Program-made: the position numbers and the translations under genes
In this document: piece by piece, positions 39,915-48,632 of the stretch
How the letters are laid out: each line of letters begins with the position of its first letter
How positions within the stretch are numbered: the first letter of the stretch is position 1
NCBI GenBank assembly: GCA_904382605.1
Contig: CAJFJA010000006.1
Span: 1 to 64,000 of the forward strand
Direction: 5' to 3'
DNA: 64,000 nucleotides
Source: Candidatus Alloclostridium intestinigallinarum
Lineage (GTDB): Bacteria; Bacillota; Clostridia; Christensenellales; UBA3700
The notes under the pieces: generated by a model
Told to the model about the DNA's origin: nothing
What the model saw: only the letters and a program-made list of their open reading frames with translations
Databases searched by the model: none

Positions 39915-42005
39915 TCAGCCCATAACGTAGGAGAAGGACGCGGCGGTATTGGAGCAGGTTATCATGGTGAACAGCAGGGTATTGATAAGTGCGCCCAGCC
40001 AGATGTTGCCCGTTTTCGCGGTCATTCTTCTTGCTATCACGGTGGCGATTGCGAGAATGGGCACCATGGGGAAGAGAACTATGTATCCCAGCGCCATATC
40101 GTCCTGCCACATATATCCGGTAGTGGTGAAGCAGCCGTACTGGATAGCTATCACGAGCAGTACGCCGAATATGTTGAAGAACACGTTGATAAGGGTGCTC
40201 GCCCATTCGGGTATATTGGAAGCGCGGTAAGTTTCGCCGAACAGCGCGCTTATGATGAAGAATATTCCGAAGAATACCGCATACCTCACAATGGTGGGGA
40301 AGAGCACTCCGAAGTCGAATACTTTCACCGCGAGCGTCCAGATGCGGAAGTCAACCGTCCATATAGCCCAGTTGGTATAGAGAACGGCAAGCAGTATGCC
40401 GAATATCAGCAGCGCGAGCACCAGCGTTTTGAGCAATCCGCCCAGCCCCGTGGCTATCTTGCCCGCCTCGAACGGGTTTTCCTGATACTGCGCATAGTCG
40501 TTACCGTAACGCACACGGTTTACGACGGTATTCGCCAGCCAGAAGAACAGTATTACCGCCAGCGAGAACAGCGCGGTAGCCACCGCCCACGTTGCCACCC
40601 AGTTGGTGGTATCCTGGGGATACAGCTGGGTGTTGGGGAACACTTTATTGCCGTATTCCGTGCATATGGCGTGAATGGAGAAGCCGCTGAATATCGTAAT
40701 GCCTATGGCGGCGAGCCAATAGGATATATTTTTCTGCACGCCCTTTAAAGGCTTGGGCAGTACGGGTTTGTTCGCGCCTTCCCAGACGGTCTCGGTTTCG
40801 GTTGTCATCTGCGGATTTCCGTTTTCGTCCAGAACGGCTTCGCCGTTTTCATCCAAAAGCGGCACGGAGCGCTCCACCGTGACGAGTTTTGCCACGCGCA
40901 GGCTTTTGAACAGCGGAGTGGTGAGCAGAAGGCTTGCAAGAGGGAAGATGAGCGCGAAGAACGCGATAAGTCCGATAAGGGAGAACGCTTCCTTCACCCA
41001 CCATACCTGATTGCCTTCGGATATGTATTCGTATCCGTTCGGGGTGCCGAACGCGTTATAGAAGAAGTTGACAACCGCTTCCGCGCCGTCCACCGAGCAG
41101 TGGTTCTGCGGGTGCACGCCGGGGATCTCGTAAACTACCCTGAACGCGCCCTCCGTCTCCTGTCCGCCGACGGTTTCTGCCGCCTGGCCGTTTACATATA
41201 TCGCACCGGACACGACGTCGCCTTCCAAAGAGGCGTTGCCGATAAACTTTTTTGCCGCCTGAGTGGTGAGGTATTCGCGCGAAATCGTGCCGTCCTCGCC
41301 TTCATTGGTGGTGAAGAAGAATTCGTCGTCCTTGGCTTTCAGCATACCCACGTCAACGTCCGCGCCGGCGCCCATAAACGAGCTCCACGCCTGCATAAGA
41401 CCGGCGGAGACTATGCCCACGCTTGCGTCCTGCAGAAGAGTCATCGCCGTGGTCATGCCGCCCATGGAGTGGCCGGATATACCTATCTTGTCTTTATCCA
41501 CATAGTCTAAGTTGTAAAGATATTTTGCGGAATCGTAAAGGCCGCTCGTCGCCATCATCGCGCTCTGGTCGCCGGAGTTTTCGTAGTTGCCGTGACCTTC
41601 CCTGTCCACGGTCAGAACCACGAAGCCGCGGCGCGCCAGCTCTATGGCGTTTTGCAGCTGCATTTCGCGGTTGTTCAGATACCCGTGCGTGAGCACAACC
41701 GCGGGCAGGGGATTATCCGCGCTTGCGTCCTTGGGCTTGAACAGAATGCCCGAAACAACTTCGCCCGCAACTTCCGCTTCTTCGCCGGAAAGGTCTGTTA
41801 TGGTGCCTTCGTTTTCAACGTTCCTCAGGTCGGTAACTTCCACCTGCCAGCCGTTTGACTGGATGGCGGAAGCTATAAAGCTGGAAAGGAATATCACCAG
41901 AATGCAGACTGCCAGGAAGATGAGCGCGACTTTGTTGTTCTTGCAATAAGACTTTGCGTCGTTGTTCTTGCAATAAGACTTTGCGTCGTTTTTGAAATTG
42001 CTCAT
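39915..42005 (-). CDS. Membrane-anchored alpha/beta hydrolase fused to a multi-pass membrane domain
   Basis: This 696-aa protein begins with a cytosolic tail, then a membrane helix (about residues 26-48, VALIFLAVCILVIFLSSFIA). An extracellular alpha/beta hydrolase follows (about 80-320), with the oxyanion segment VVLTHGYLNNREMQL, DREGHGNYE, the nucleophile elbow GISGHSMGGMTTA and a late His in GVHPQNHCSVD. Eight or so membrane helices make up about 340-696. Hydrolase plus membrane domain on one chain is uncommon; an exported peptide, lipid or ester substrate is possible. The N-terminal tail has a 9-residue tandem duplication, DAKSYCKNN twice, from a perfect 27-bp DNA repeat (41934-41987). GAGAAGGAGGAATTTT precedes the start. 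It diverges from the AraC gene. Confidence 0.85.
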   Translation of the reverse strand: MSNFKNDAKSYCKNNDAKSYCKNNKVALIFLAVCILVIFLSSFIASAIQSNGWQVEVTDLRNVENEGTITDLSGEEAEVAGEVVSGILFKPKDASADNPLPAVVLTHGYLNNREMQLQNAIELARRGFVVLTVDREGHGNYENSGDQSAMMATSGLYDSAKYLYNLDYVDKDKIGISGHSMGGMTTAMTLLQDASVGIVSAGLMQAWSSFMGAGADVDVGMLKAKDDEFFFTTNEGEDGTISREYLTTQAAKKFIGNASLEGDVVSGAIYVNGQAAETVGGQETEGAFRVVYEIPGVHPQNHCSVDGAEAVVNFFYNAFGTPNGYEYISEGNQVWWVKEAFSLIGLIAFFALIFPLASLLLTTPLFKSLRVAKLVTVERSVPLLDENGEAVLDENGNPQMTTETETVWEGANKPVLPKPLKGVQKNISYWLAAIGITIFSGFSIHAICTEYGNKVFPNTQLYPQDTTNWVATWAVATALFSLAVILFFWLANTVVNRVRYGNDYAQYQENPFEAGKIATGLGGLLKTLVLALLIFGILLAVLYTNWAIWTVDFRIWTLAVKVFDFGVLFPTIVRYAVFFGIFFIISALFGETYRASNIPEWASTLINVFFNIFGVLLVIAIQYGCFTTTGYMWQDDMALGYIVLFPMVPILAIATVIARRMTAKTGNIWLGALINTLLFTMITCSNTAASFSYVMG
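41934..41987 (-). repeat. Perfect 27-bp tandem duplication in the hydrolase gene
   Basis: Two adjacent identical 27-bp units (41934-41960 and 41961-41987) give DAKSYCKNN twice in the cytosolic N terminus. Perfect identity points to a recent slippage event. Confidence 0.9.
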
Positions 42006-42176
42006 AAAATTCCTCCTTCTCGCTGCGCGCGACCCCCATCGCCGCAGCCGTTTTCTACTTTAATCATACATAATCTTTACAAATTCGGCAATTGACAAAT
42101 CCGTTGCGCTATGGTACTATTTTGTTGTACAAATTTGTCGAATCGGCAGTATTTAGATGATTAAGGGGTGATGATT

Positions 42177-43058
42177 ATGGCTAAATACGCTTTGAACGAT
42201 ATCGTATCTTTGGACAGGCTCAAACTTGTTCTCGATTCTCTTGCAAAAGCCACAGGTATGAATTTATGCGTGTTGGACGCCATGGGCGGAACGTTGATTT
42301 ATCCGTGTAACGATATAATATTTTGTAAAACGGCGCGGGAAGACGCACGATTGAAACCACGCTGTCTGCGCCTTGCCGCGCATTCGTGTTTTGAAGCCGG
42401 CAGACTTCATAAGTGCATTTACTACAAATGCCATTTCGGACTTACCGGTTTTGCCGTACCGATATTTTATAAAGGCGAATATGTGGGGGCTTTTTGCGGG
42501 GGCGGAGCAAAGACGGATATGGAAGAGAGAAAAATGGATAACGTCGAGGCGGTTATGCCGCTTGAAGAATATCCGCAACTGCAAGACGTTTTTTCGCGTT
42601 TGCCGTATATGGAAGCAAGCGCTTTTGTCGAAACGGTGAACCTCGTTAATCAGCTTGCGTCGTTTATAGGCAATTTCAAAGTGACTGTCAATATGGTTTC
42701 GGAAGGAGAGAAGAAAGCCGCAGGACTTAATAAATTGCAACCGGCGCTTAAATATATAGCGGCGCATTATACTGAAAAATTGAATGTGAGCGAATTGGCG
42801 AAAAAGTGTTTTGTCACTCCCGAATATTTTTCGCGCCTGTTTTCGCGCGTTGTGGGCAATACGCCCTCGGTGTATATTCTGAGTCTCAGAGTAAAAAAGG
42901 CAAAAGAACTTTTGGCGAACAGGGAAATGAAAGTAAGCGCCGTAGCGCAGGCTGTTGGATACGACGATCCCGCATATTTTATTCGGAAATTCAAACAGGC
43001 GACGGGTGTGACTCCCATGCAGTATCAAACGTCGGTCATAGGCGCGGACGTACGGTAA
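42177..43058 (+). CDS. AraC-family regulator with PocR sensor domain
   Basis: This 293-aa protein has a PocR-type domain at about residues 8-140: LDRLKLVLDSLAKATGMNLCVLDAMGGTL, then a Cys-rich part FCKTAREDARLKPRCLRL and KCIYYKCHFGLTGFAVPI, then GEYVGAFCGGGAKTD. PocR domains are known from the propanediol regulator of enteric bacteria and are thought to sense small diols. The C-terminal AraC module has two helix-turn-helices (LNVSELAKKCFVTPEYFSRLFSRV and MKVSAVAQAVGYDDPAYFIRKFKQATGVTP). Start 42177 is chosen because AAGGGG lies eight bases before it. Located between two glycerol clusters, it is the best candidate for a glycerol/dihydroxyacetone-responsive activator. Confidence 0.9.
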   Translation: MAKYALNDIVSLDRLKLVLDSLAKATGMNLCVLDAMGGTLIYPCNDIIFCKTAREDARLKPRCLRLAAHSCFEAGRLHKCIYYKCHFGLTGFAVPIFYKGEYVGAFCGGGAKTDMEERKMDNVEAVMPLEEYPQLQDVFSRLPYMEASAFVETVNLVNQLASFIGNFKVTVNMVSEGEKKAAGLNKLQPALKYIAAHYTEKLNVSELAKKCFVTPEYFSRLFSRVVGNTPSVYILSLRVKKAKELLANREMKVSAVAQAVGYDDPAYFIRKFKQATGVTPMQYQTSVIGADVR

Positions 43059-43164
43059 TCCGTCGGTAAAAAAACGGTATATTTTGCAATATATTGTATT
43101 GCATGATGATAAAAACGGATATATAATATAACCAGATATAATCGGACAAAAAGGAAAGGTTTGT

Positions 43165-43665
43165 ATGGATAAAGTGAAAAAGAAAATAGGAACGTATCTG
43201 GGCGTGGGAATAGCGTTACTTATAGGGTTGCCTGCCGGTATAGTAATGACTGTTTTCGGCGCGACGAAAGGCATTACCGCGCTTCTTGTAATAGGCATAG
43301 TTCTGATAGTGGCGGGTTTTTATGTGGGTCCGGTACTGCTTGTGCAGGTTACGGAGAAGAAAAAGCTCGGGCGCGTTATATCGGCGATAGATAATCAGAA
43401 TCTTTACACGGCGCAGGAAATAGCAGCGGGGACCGGCATAAGGGAAAAGGCGGTTCTGGGGTATATAAACGAGGCGTTGCAAAAAGGGTATATCATCGGC
43501 TATAAATGGGAAAACGACAGGCTGGAACTTATCAAATCACGCAAGCAGACGTGGGATAAAAGCACGCAGAAATGTCCTTTCTGCGGAGCGCCCGTCGTGG
43601 TGGATCCGAAAGCGGAATCTACGGTGTGTCCTTATTGCGGAGCACATATGAAAGTGCAGGATTAA
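43165..43665 (+). CDS. Membrane protein with winged-helix-like segment and zinc ribbon
   Basis: This 166-aa protein has two membrane helices at the N terminus (GIALLIGLPAGIVMTVFGA and ALLVIGIVLIVAGFYVGPVLL). A small helical domain follows (about 68-115, YTAQEIAAGTGIREKAVLGYINEALQKGYIIGYKW), reading like a winged helix. The C-terminal zinc ribbon is CPFCGAPVVV...TVCPYCGAHMKV. The order membrane, winged helix, zinc ribbon is found in scattered uncharacterised Firmicutes proteins. AAAGGAAAGG precedes ATG 43165 and TATAAT-like boxes lie just upstream. A strong terminator follows. No function can be assigned. Confidence 0.75.
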   Translation: MDKVKKKIGTYLGVGIALLIGLPAGIVMTVFGATKGITALLVIGIVLIVAGFYVGPVLLVQVTEKKKLGRVISAIDNQNLYTAQEIAAGTGIREKAVLGYINEALQKGYIIGYKWENDRLELIKSRKQTWDKSTQKCPFCGAPVVVDPKAESTVCPYCGAHMKVQD

Positions 43666-43686
43666 ACCGCGGATATTCTTCATATC

Positions 43687-43713
43687 GAAAAGAGCCGAAA
43701 GGGGCTCTTTTTT
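43687..43713 (+). terminator. Intrinsic terminator after the zinc-ribbon gene
   Basis: AAAAGAGCC with GGGGCTCTTTT across a GAAA-type loop, followed by six T. Confidence 0.88.
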
Positions 43714-43841
43714 GTTGCGCGCGGAAATTCAAATTGTGAAAATTCGTGTAAAAAATTCGCATGAACTCCGCTTTTTGGTTGCTCGGGTAAAAAGTTTGCC
43801 CGTTAAAAGGTAAAAATTGCGAAAAACGAAAAAATTGGGTC

Positions 43842-43870
43842 TTGAAATGACAGCCGATATGTTCTATAAT
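43842..43870 (+). promoter_or_regulatory. Promoter of the glycerol dehydrogenase-DhaKL operon
   Basis: TTGAAA (43842-43847), 17 bases, TATAAT (43865-43870). ATG 43916 follows with AAGGAGA at a normal distance. No obvious operator repeat is seen. Confidence 0.8.
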
Positions 43871-43915
43871 ATAGCTACGGACAATTTCCGATTTCAGAAA
43901 AAAAAGGAGAAGATT

Positions 43916-45076
43916 ATGAGAAAAGCATTTATTTGCCCTACCAAATACGTTCAGGGCGAAAACGAACTGCTCAACTTGGGTTATTTTGTAGCGTCTTACG
44001 GCAAAAACGCGCTGCTTATCGCCCACAAGGATGACATCGCGCGCGTACAGGACAAGCTGGACGCCACCTGCAAGAAGTTCGGCGTGGAACTGATTGAAAG
44101 CCCGTTCACGGGCGAGTGCTCGCGCGCCGAAATCGAGCGCCTGCGCAAGATAGGCAAGGAAAACAAGTGCAAATGTATCATCGGTCTGGGCGGCGGCAAG
44201 GCGATAGATACTTCCAAGTGCGTGGCGGAAGGCGTGACGCCGCTTATCATCGTGCCTACGATAGCGGCGACCGACGCGCCCACTTCGCATTCGGCGGTGG
44301 TTTACACCGAGGACGGCGCGTTCGACGACTACTTCTACTTCAAGCGCAGTCCCAGCGTGGTTATGATAGATACCACCGTAATAGCCAACGCGCCCGTAAG
44401 GTTTTTGGTATCGGGTATGGGCGACGCTCTGTCCACCTACTTTGAAGCAAGGGCTACGAACGCTTCTTACAGCAACGTCAACGCGGGTCTGCCCTGCGGC
44501 GCGCGCAATTCCGCGCGTCCCGACGGCTTGAAGCCCGGACCCTGCCCCACGGCAAAGGGCACCATGGCGGCAATGGCTCTTGCCACGCTGTGCTATAAGA
44601 CTCTGCTCGCCGACGGCATGAAGGCAAAGGCGGCGTGCGAGTGCAAGGTGGTTACCCCCGCGCTCGAAAACATTGTCGAAACCAACATTCTGCTCTCCGG
44701 ACTCGGCTTTGAAAGCGGCGGTCTTGCGGCGGCGCACGCCATTCACGACGGCCTTACCGTTCTGCCCGGAACGCACCACTACTATCACGGCGAAAAGGTC
44801 GCGTTCGGCACTATCTGCCAGCTGGTTCTGGAGAACGCTCCCGAAGAAGAACTCTACGAAGTCATCGACTTCTGCCTTGACGTGGGTCTGCCCGTGTGCC
44901 TGAAAGACATCGGCGTTGAGTCCATCACCAAGGAAGAATTGCAGGCGGTGGCGGAGAAGTCCTGCATACCGGAAGAATCCATTCACGCAATGCCTTTCCC
45001 CGTAACCACGGATATGGTGGCGGCGGCAATCATCGCGGCGGACAAGATAGGCAGGGAGGCAAAGTACGGAGAATAA
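43916..45076 (+). CDS. gldA: Glycerol dehydrogenase, NAD-dependent
   Basis: This 386-aa iron-containing alcohol dehydrogenase superfamily member oxidises glycerol to dihydroxyacetone. NAD binding is shown by IIGLGGGKAIDTSKCVAEG (about residues 87-105) and PTIAATDAPTSHSAVVY. Metal ligands are in MGDALSTYFEA (Asp), GGLAAAHAIHDG (His) and GTHHYYHGEKVAFG (His). Start 43916 is set by AAAAAGGAGAAGATT; the ORF continues upstream over the promoter and is not coding there. It precedes dhaKL by a single base, so product and next enzyme are made together. Confidence 0.95.
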   Translation: MRKAFICPTKYVQGENELLNLGYFVASYGKNALLIAHKDDIARVQDKLDATCKKFGVELIESPFTGECSRAEIERLRKIGKENKCKCIIGLGGGKAIDTSKCVAEGVTPLIIVPTIAATDAPTSHSAVVYTEDGAFDDYFYFKRSPSVVMIDTTVIANAPVRFLVSGMGDALSTYFEARATNASYSNVNAGLPCGARNSARPDGLKPGPCPTAKGTMAAMALATLCYKTLLADGMKAKAACECKVVTPALENIVETNILLSGLGFESGGLAAAHAIHDGLTVLPGTHHYYHGEKVAFGTICQLVLENAPEEELYEVIDFCLDVGLPVCLKDIGVESITKEELQAVAEKSCIPEESIHAMPFPVTTDMVAAAIIAADKIGREAKYGE

Positions 45077-45077
45077 T

Positions 45078-46916
45078 ATGAAGAAGATAATGAACACTCC
45101 CGAATCGTACGTTATGGATATGTGCCGCGGCATAGCCCTGGCGCATCCGGAACTCGAATTCGTGGAAAAATACAAGATAGTAAAGAAAAAGGAGATAAAC
45201 GCGGATAAAGTCACGCTCATCTCCGGCGGCGGCTCCGGACACGAGCCGGCGCATGCGGGCTTTGTGGGCACGGGTATGCTGGACGCGGCGGTGTGCGGCG
45301 ACGTATTCGCGTCACCTTCGCAGGTGCAGATTTACAACGCGCTTAAACTTACCGCTTCGGATAAGGGCACTTTGATGATTATCAAGAATTATTCGGGCGA
45401 CTGCATGAACTTCAACGGCGCGGGCGCGGACGCCACGGAGGACGAAGGGCTGAACATCGAGCGCGTTTTCGTCAACGACGACGTGGCGGTGCAGGGCAGT
45501 TCCTATACCAACGACGATTACGTCGTGGGCAGGCGCGGCGTTGCCGGCACCGTATTCGTGCATAAGATAGCTGGCGCGGCGGCGCAGCAGGGCAAAGACC
45601 TGAAGGAAGTAAAGCGCGTGGCGCAAAAGACGATAGACAACCTGGCAAGCATAGGTTTCGCGCTCTCTTCCTGCACTCCGCCCGCCAAAGGCACGCCCAT
45701 ATTCGACCTTGCCGAAGACAAAATGGAATTCGGCGTGGGCATACACGGCGAGCCGGGCAAGAGCACGGACGATTACGTCACCGCGGACGAAGTCGCGGAA
45801 AAAATGGTGCATCTGCTGGCGGATAACGCCGTAATACACCTGAAAAAGGGCGATGAAATAGCGGTTATCGTCAACGGCTTCGGCGCATCCCCTCTCAGCG
45901 AACTCTATATTCTGAACAACTCCGTGCGCAAACTTACGGACAAGATGGGATTTGTCACCTACAAGACGCTCGTGGGTAACTACATGACTTCGCTGGATAT
46001 GGCGGGCGCTTCCGTCACGTTCTTAAAACTCGACGACGAGTTGAAGGCGCTGCTCGATTATCCCGTCAATACCCCCGCGCTCACGTGGGGAGCGGCGGAC
46101 GACGAAGCGCAGGCGGCGGTGGACGCGGTGCGCGCCCTGGCAAAGGCGATGGGCGTAGCGAATCTCCCCGAACACCACGCCGCAAAGAAGAAGGAGGACA
46201 AAGCCGCGGCAAAGCAGGAAAACGCCGTCTATGAAGTGAAGGGAAAACCCGTCTACGGCGAAAAGCTGAACACCGCCGCAATGGTGGAAATCGTGGATAA
46301 AATGGCGGACGTCATAATAGAAAACGAGGTGCCTTTCTGCGACGCGGACAAGATGGGCGACGGCGACTTCGGCATGAGCATAGCCAAGGGCTTCAAACAG
46401 CTCAAAGCCGACTGGGCAAGCCGCAAGAAGGGCAACATAGGCGAATTCCTGGTCAGCTGCTCGGAAATCATCAAGGAATACTGCGGCGGCGCGTCCGGTC
46501 CCATCTGGGGCAGCGCGTTCAAGTACGCGGGCAAAGCCGCCGGCAACAAGGAAGAAGTGGACCTTGCCGGACTTGCCGAAATAATGCAGGCAGCCAACAC
46601 GGGCGTGTACGAAACGGGCAAGCGCAGTTTCGGAAAAGGCGCCGTCGTGGGCGACAAGACGCTGGTGGACGCGCTCAAACCCTGCGCGGACGCCCTGGAA
46701 GCCGCGGCAAAGGCGGGCGATAAGATGAAAGCCGGCCTTGACAAGGGCGCAAAGGCGGCGGTCGCCGGCGCGGAAGCGACCAAGACGGTGGTGGCAAAGC
46801 TGGGCAGAGCGGGCACGGTCGGCGAAAAATCCATCGGCTATCCCGACGCGGGAGCTTACGGTCTGGGCGTCATCTTCACCGAACTTGCGAAATTCATCGG
46901 TGGAAAGATAAAGTAA
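45078..46916 (+). CDS. dhaKL: Dihydroxyacetone kinase, fused DhaK-DhaL
   Basis: This 612-aa protein converts dihydroxyacetone to its phosphate. The DhaK half (about 1-335) has SGGGSGHEPAHAGFVG and the substrate-binding His in EFGVGIHGEPG. A Lys/Ala-rich linker (about 365-395) leads to the DhaL nucleotide-binding half, with the metal-binding Asp cluster DADKMGDGDFGMSIAKG, then GGASGPIWGSAF and the C-terminal SIGYPDAGAYGLGVIF. One-chain DhaKL usually works with ATP, as in Citrobacter freundii; separate DhaK/DhaL with DhaM use the PTS. No dhaM or PTS gene is in the window, so ATP is the likely donor. It feeds dihydroxyacetone phosphate into glycolysis. Confidence 0.93.
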   Translation: MKKIMNTPESYVMDMCRGIALAHPELEFVEKYKIVKKKEINADKVTLISGGGSGHEPAHAGFVGTGMLDAAVCGDVFASPSQVQIYNALKLTASDKGTLMIIKNYSGDCMNFNGAGADATEDEGLNIERVFVNDDVAVQGSSYTNDDYVVGRRGVAGTVFVHKIAGAAAQQGKDLKEVKRVAQKTIDNLASIGFALSSCTPPAKGTPIFDLAEDKMEFGVGIHGEPGKSTDDYVTADEVAEKMVHLLADNAVIHLKKGDEIAVIVNGFGASPLSELYILNNSVRKLTDKMGFVTYKTLVGNYMTSLDMAGASVTFLKLDDELKALLDYPVNTPALTWGAADDEAQAAVDAVRALAKAMGVANLPEHHAAKKKEDKAAAKQENAVYEVKGKPVYGEKLNTAAMVEIVDKMADVIIENEVPFCDADKMGDGDFGMSIAKGFKQLKADWASRKKGNIGEFLVSCSEIIKEYCGGASGPIWGSAFKYAGKAAGNKEEVDLAGLAEIMQAANTGVYETGKRSFGKGAVVGDKTLVDALKPCADALEAAAKAGDKMKAGLDKGAKAAVAGAEATKTVVAKLGRAGTVGEKSIGYPDAGAYGLGVIFTELAKFIGGKIK

Positions 46917-46926
46917 AATTCATTGC

Positions 46927-46955
46927 GGAGCGGAGTTTTTCCGCTCCGTTTTTTC
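46927..46955 (+). terminator. Intrinsic terminator after dhaKL
   Basis: CGGAGCGGA/TCCGCTCCG stem with GTTTT loop followed by six T, ten bases after the stop. Confidence 0.93.
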
Positions 46956-46956
46956 G

Positions 46957-46984
46957 CGTATTGCGGCGAGTGCGCCGCAATACG
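46957..46984. repeat. Perfect 12-bp inverted repeat
   Basis: CGTATTGCGGCG and CGCCGCAATACG around AGTG, directly after the dhaKL terminator. No T run, so not an obvious second terminator; it could be a repeat element or protein site. Confidence 0.6.
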
Positions 46985-47091
46985 TATTTGTTTGAATATT
47001 GCTAGGGCGGCAGTAAAATGTTGCGTTTGCAAAATCTTGGTAAATTATTGCGCGCACGCGAAATTTGATGTGCTCCGGCGGCGCATAATAT

Positions 47092-47099
47092 GGTAAAAT
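47092..47099 (+). promoter_or_regulatory. Extended -10 of holA, leaderless start
   Basis: TGG-TAAAAT has its -10 box at 47094-47099. ATG 47107 is eight bases downstream, so transcription begins at or next to the start codon. Confidence 0.55.
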
Positions 47100-47106
47100 A
47101 AATGCT

Positions 47107-48072
47107 ATGAAGGCGAGCGAGTTGAAAAAGGGAATAAGACCCGCGCCCGTGTGTCTGCTTTCGGGCGGCGACGGGTACTGGACTTCCTACGCCTGTACGG
47201 CGCTCACTTCATCCGTTCCGGCGGAAGACAGGGATCTGAGGGTGGACGTCCTTGACAATCCCGACGCTCGCGATATTGTTTTTTCCGCCGCAATGCCCTC
47301 GCTCACGGGCGAAGGGAAGTTCGTGGTGGTCACGGGCAGAACGGGCAAACTTACGAAAGACGAGGAAAAGTCGCTTATAAGTTACTGCGAAGATCCCGTG
47401 CGGGAAAATACGCTTATACTGTGCGATGAAAAGGGCGTTTTCAACTGCGTGAAGGAGTACGCCGCGGTTATAGACTGCGTTCCCCTCGACACGCAGGAGA
47501 GCAAGGACTATCTGTACGGCTACGCCGCCGGTATAGGCCTGCGCGTCCAGCCGCCCGCCATGTCGCTGTTGTGCGACTACTGCAACCAGGACGCGGGCAG
47601 GGCGAGCAGGGAACTGGATAAAATTTCCGCTTACGCGCCGGAAGGCGGAATAGTTACCGCGGATATAATCAAAATGCTGGTTGCGCCCGACGAGCGCGCC
47701 AAGGCGTACGAGCTTACCTCGGCGCTTTCTTCGGGCAACAGGGCTGCCGCGGCGGAGTATCTGACCCGTCTTTCCGCGGCGGGGGTGCAGAGCGCGGTGA
47801 TTCTGCGTTCGCTCGCCTCAACGTACAGGGGACTTTTGTTTCTGCGCATATCCGCGCCAGACGACAACGAGGCGGCGCGTGCGCTGGGCGTAAAGCCTTT
47901 CGCGGTGAAAAAGATGCGCCCGCTTGCAAAAAAATATTCGGCGGTTACGCTCAAACGGCTTGCCGACGGACTCAACGATCTGGAATATCACTTCAAAAGC
48001 GGCAGACTCAACGTGGACGAAGCGCTGAATCTGGCAATCTGCCGCATTATGGGAGTAAGGATAAATGTATAA
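47107..48072 (+). CDS. holA: DNA polymerase III subunit delta
   Basis: This 321-aa protein is the clamp-loader subunit that opens the beta sliding clamp. The N-terminal part shows CLLSGGDGYWTSYACTAL, the HolA-type start, and DAMPSL-like region AAMPSLTGEGKFVVVTG. The three-domain layout ends in the helical collar domain with VQSAVILRSLASTYRGLLFLR and LNDLEYHFKSGRLNVDEALNLAI, typical of delta. It is shorter than E. coli HolA (about 343) and poorly conserved, as is usual. The start is at ATG 47107 beneath an extended -10 box. It overlaps the next gene by eight bases. Confidence 0.85.
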   Translation: MKASELKKGIRPAPVCLLSGGDGYWTSYACTALTSSVPAEDRDLRVDVLDNPDARDIVFSAAMPSLTGEGKFVVVTGRTGKLTKDEEKSLISYCEDPVRENTLILCDEKGVFNCVKEYAAVIDCVPLDTQESKDYLYGYAAGIGLRVQPPAMSLLCDYCNQDAGRASRELDKISAYAPEGGIVTADIIKMLVAPDERAKAYELTSALSSGNRAAAAEYLTRLSAAGVQSAVILRSLASTYRGLLFLRISAPDDNEAARALGVKPFAVKKMRPLAKKYSAVTLKRLADGLNDLEYHFKSGRLNVDEALNLAICRIMGVRINV

Positions 48073-48622
48073 CAACGGCTATAATAACCAGGTAAGAAAA
48101 GTGAAAAGCACGCCCGCCGTATGGGCGCTGCGCGCGTTTCTGGTACTCACTTATGCCGGCAGCAGCGTGGGGACTATTCTGCAGATTCACGATTCGGCAA
48201 AGTACGGTATGTTCGGGAGCGTGCTCGGAAACGGCGGACTTACGGCGGTATGCGTAATCGCGGGCATAGTGCTCACAGTCATACGGTACGGGCTTTTCGA
48301 ACTGCTTTTAAGGCTGGGGAGCAATTCGCTCGTCCGCAACTTCGCGTATATGGGCGAAACGGCGCTCGATCCCAACTACCTGTATACGGTCGTGGGAACG
48401 TGTTTTGTAATCGCAAACGCGGTAAACACCCTGTTTTCCGTGCTCAGCGTGTTCTACACATCGCAACTTTACGTGGCTTCCGCGTTCATAGCGCTTGTGG
48501 TAAAAGTGCTCGCCGCGGCGGCGGCGCTTCTGATACTTGCGCGCAAGGCGGGCAAGGCGAATTTTTCCTTCGTCTTTGCCGCGCTCGCCCCGCTGTTTGC
48601 GGTGACCGTCATTTTACTGTGA
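48065..48622 (+). CDS. Multi-pass membrane protein, unknown function
   Basis: This 185-aa protein has a short polar N terminus (MYNNGYNNQVRKVKS) and four to five hydrophobic helices (about 17-38, 50-78, 97-130, 135-158 and 165-185). No family was recognised. It starts inside the end of holA (eight-base overlap) and is followed after ten bases by a lipoprotein gene, so the three are one operon. The next gene is also membrane-bound, so a membrane complex is plausible. No catalytic motif is visible. Confidence 0.7.
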   Translation: MYNNGYNNQVRKVKSTPAVWALRAFLVLTYAGSSVGTILQIHDSAKYGMFGSVLGNGGLTAVCVIAGIVLTVIRYGLFELLLRLGSNSLVRNFAYMGETALDPNYLYTVVGTCFVIANAVNTLFSVLSVFYTSQLYVASAFIALVVKVLAAAAALLILARKAGKANFSFVFAALAPLFAVTVILL

Positions 48623-48632
48623 GGTGGAACGT

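Noticed and set aside
12646..47010. CTAGGGCGG seen four times (12646, 29375, 34598, 47000) as a possible repeat family
   Set aside because: Two copies are within coding sequence in ordinary protein motifs, one is part of a terminator, and the flanks do not align.
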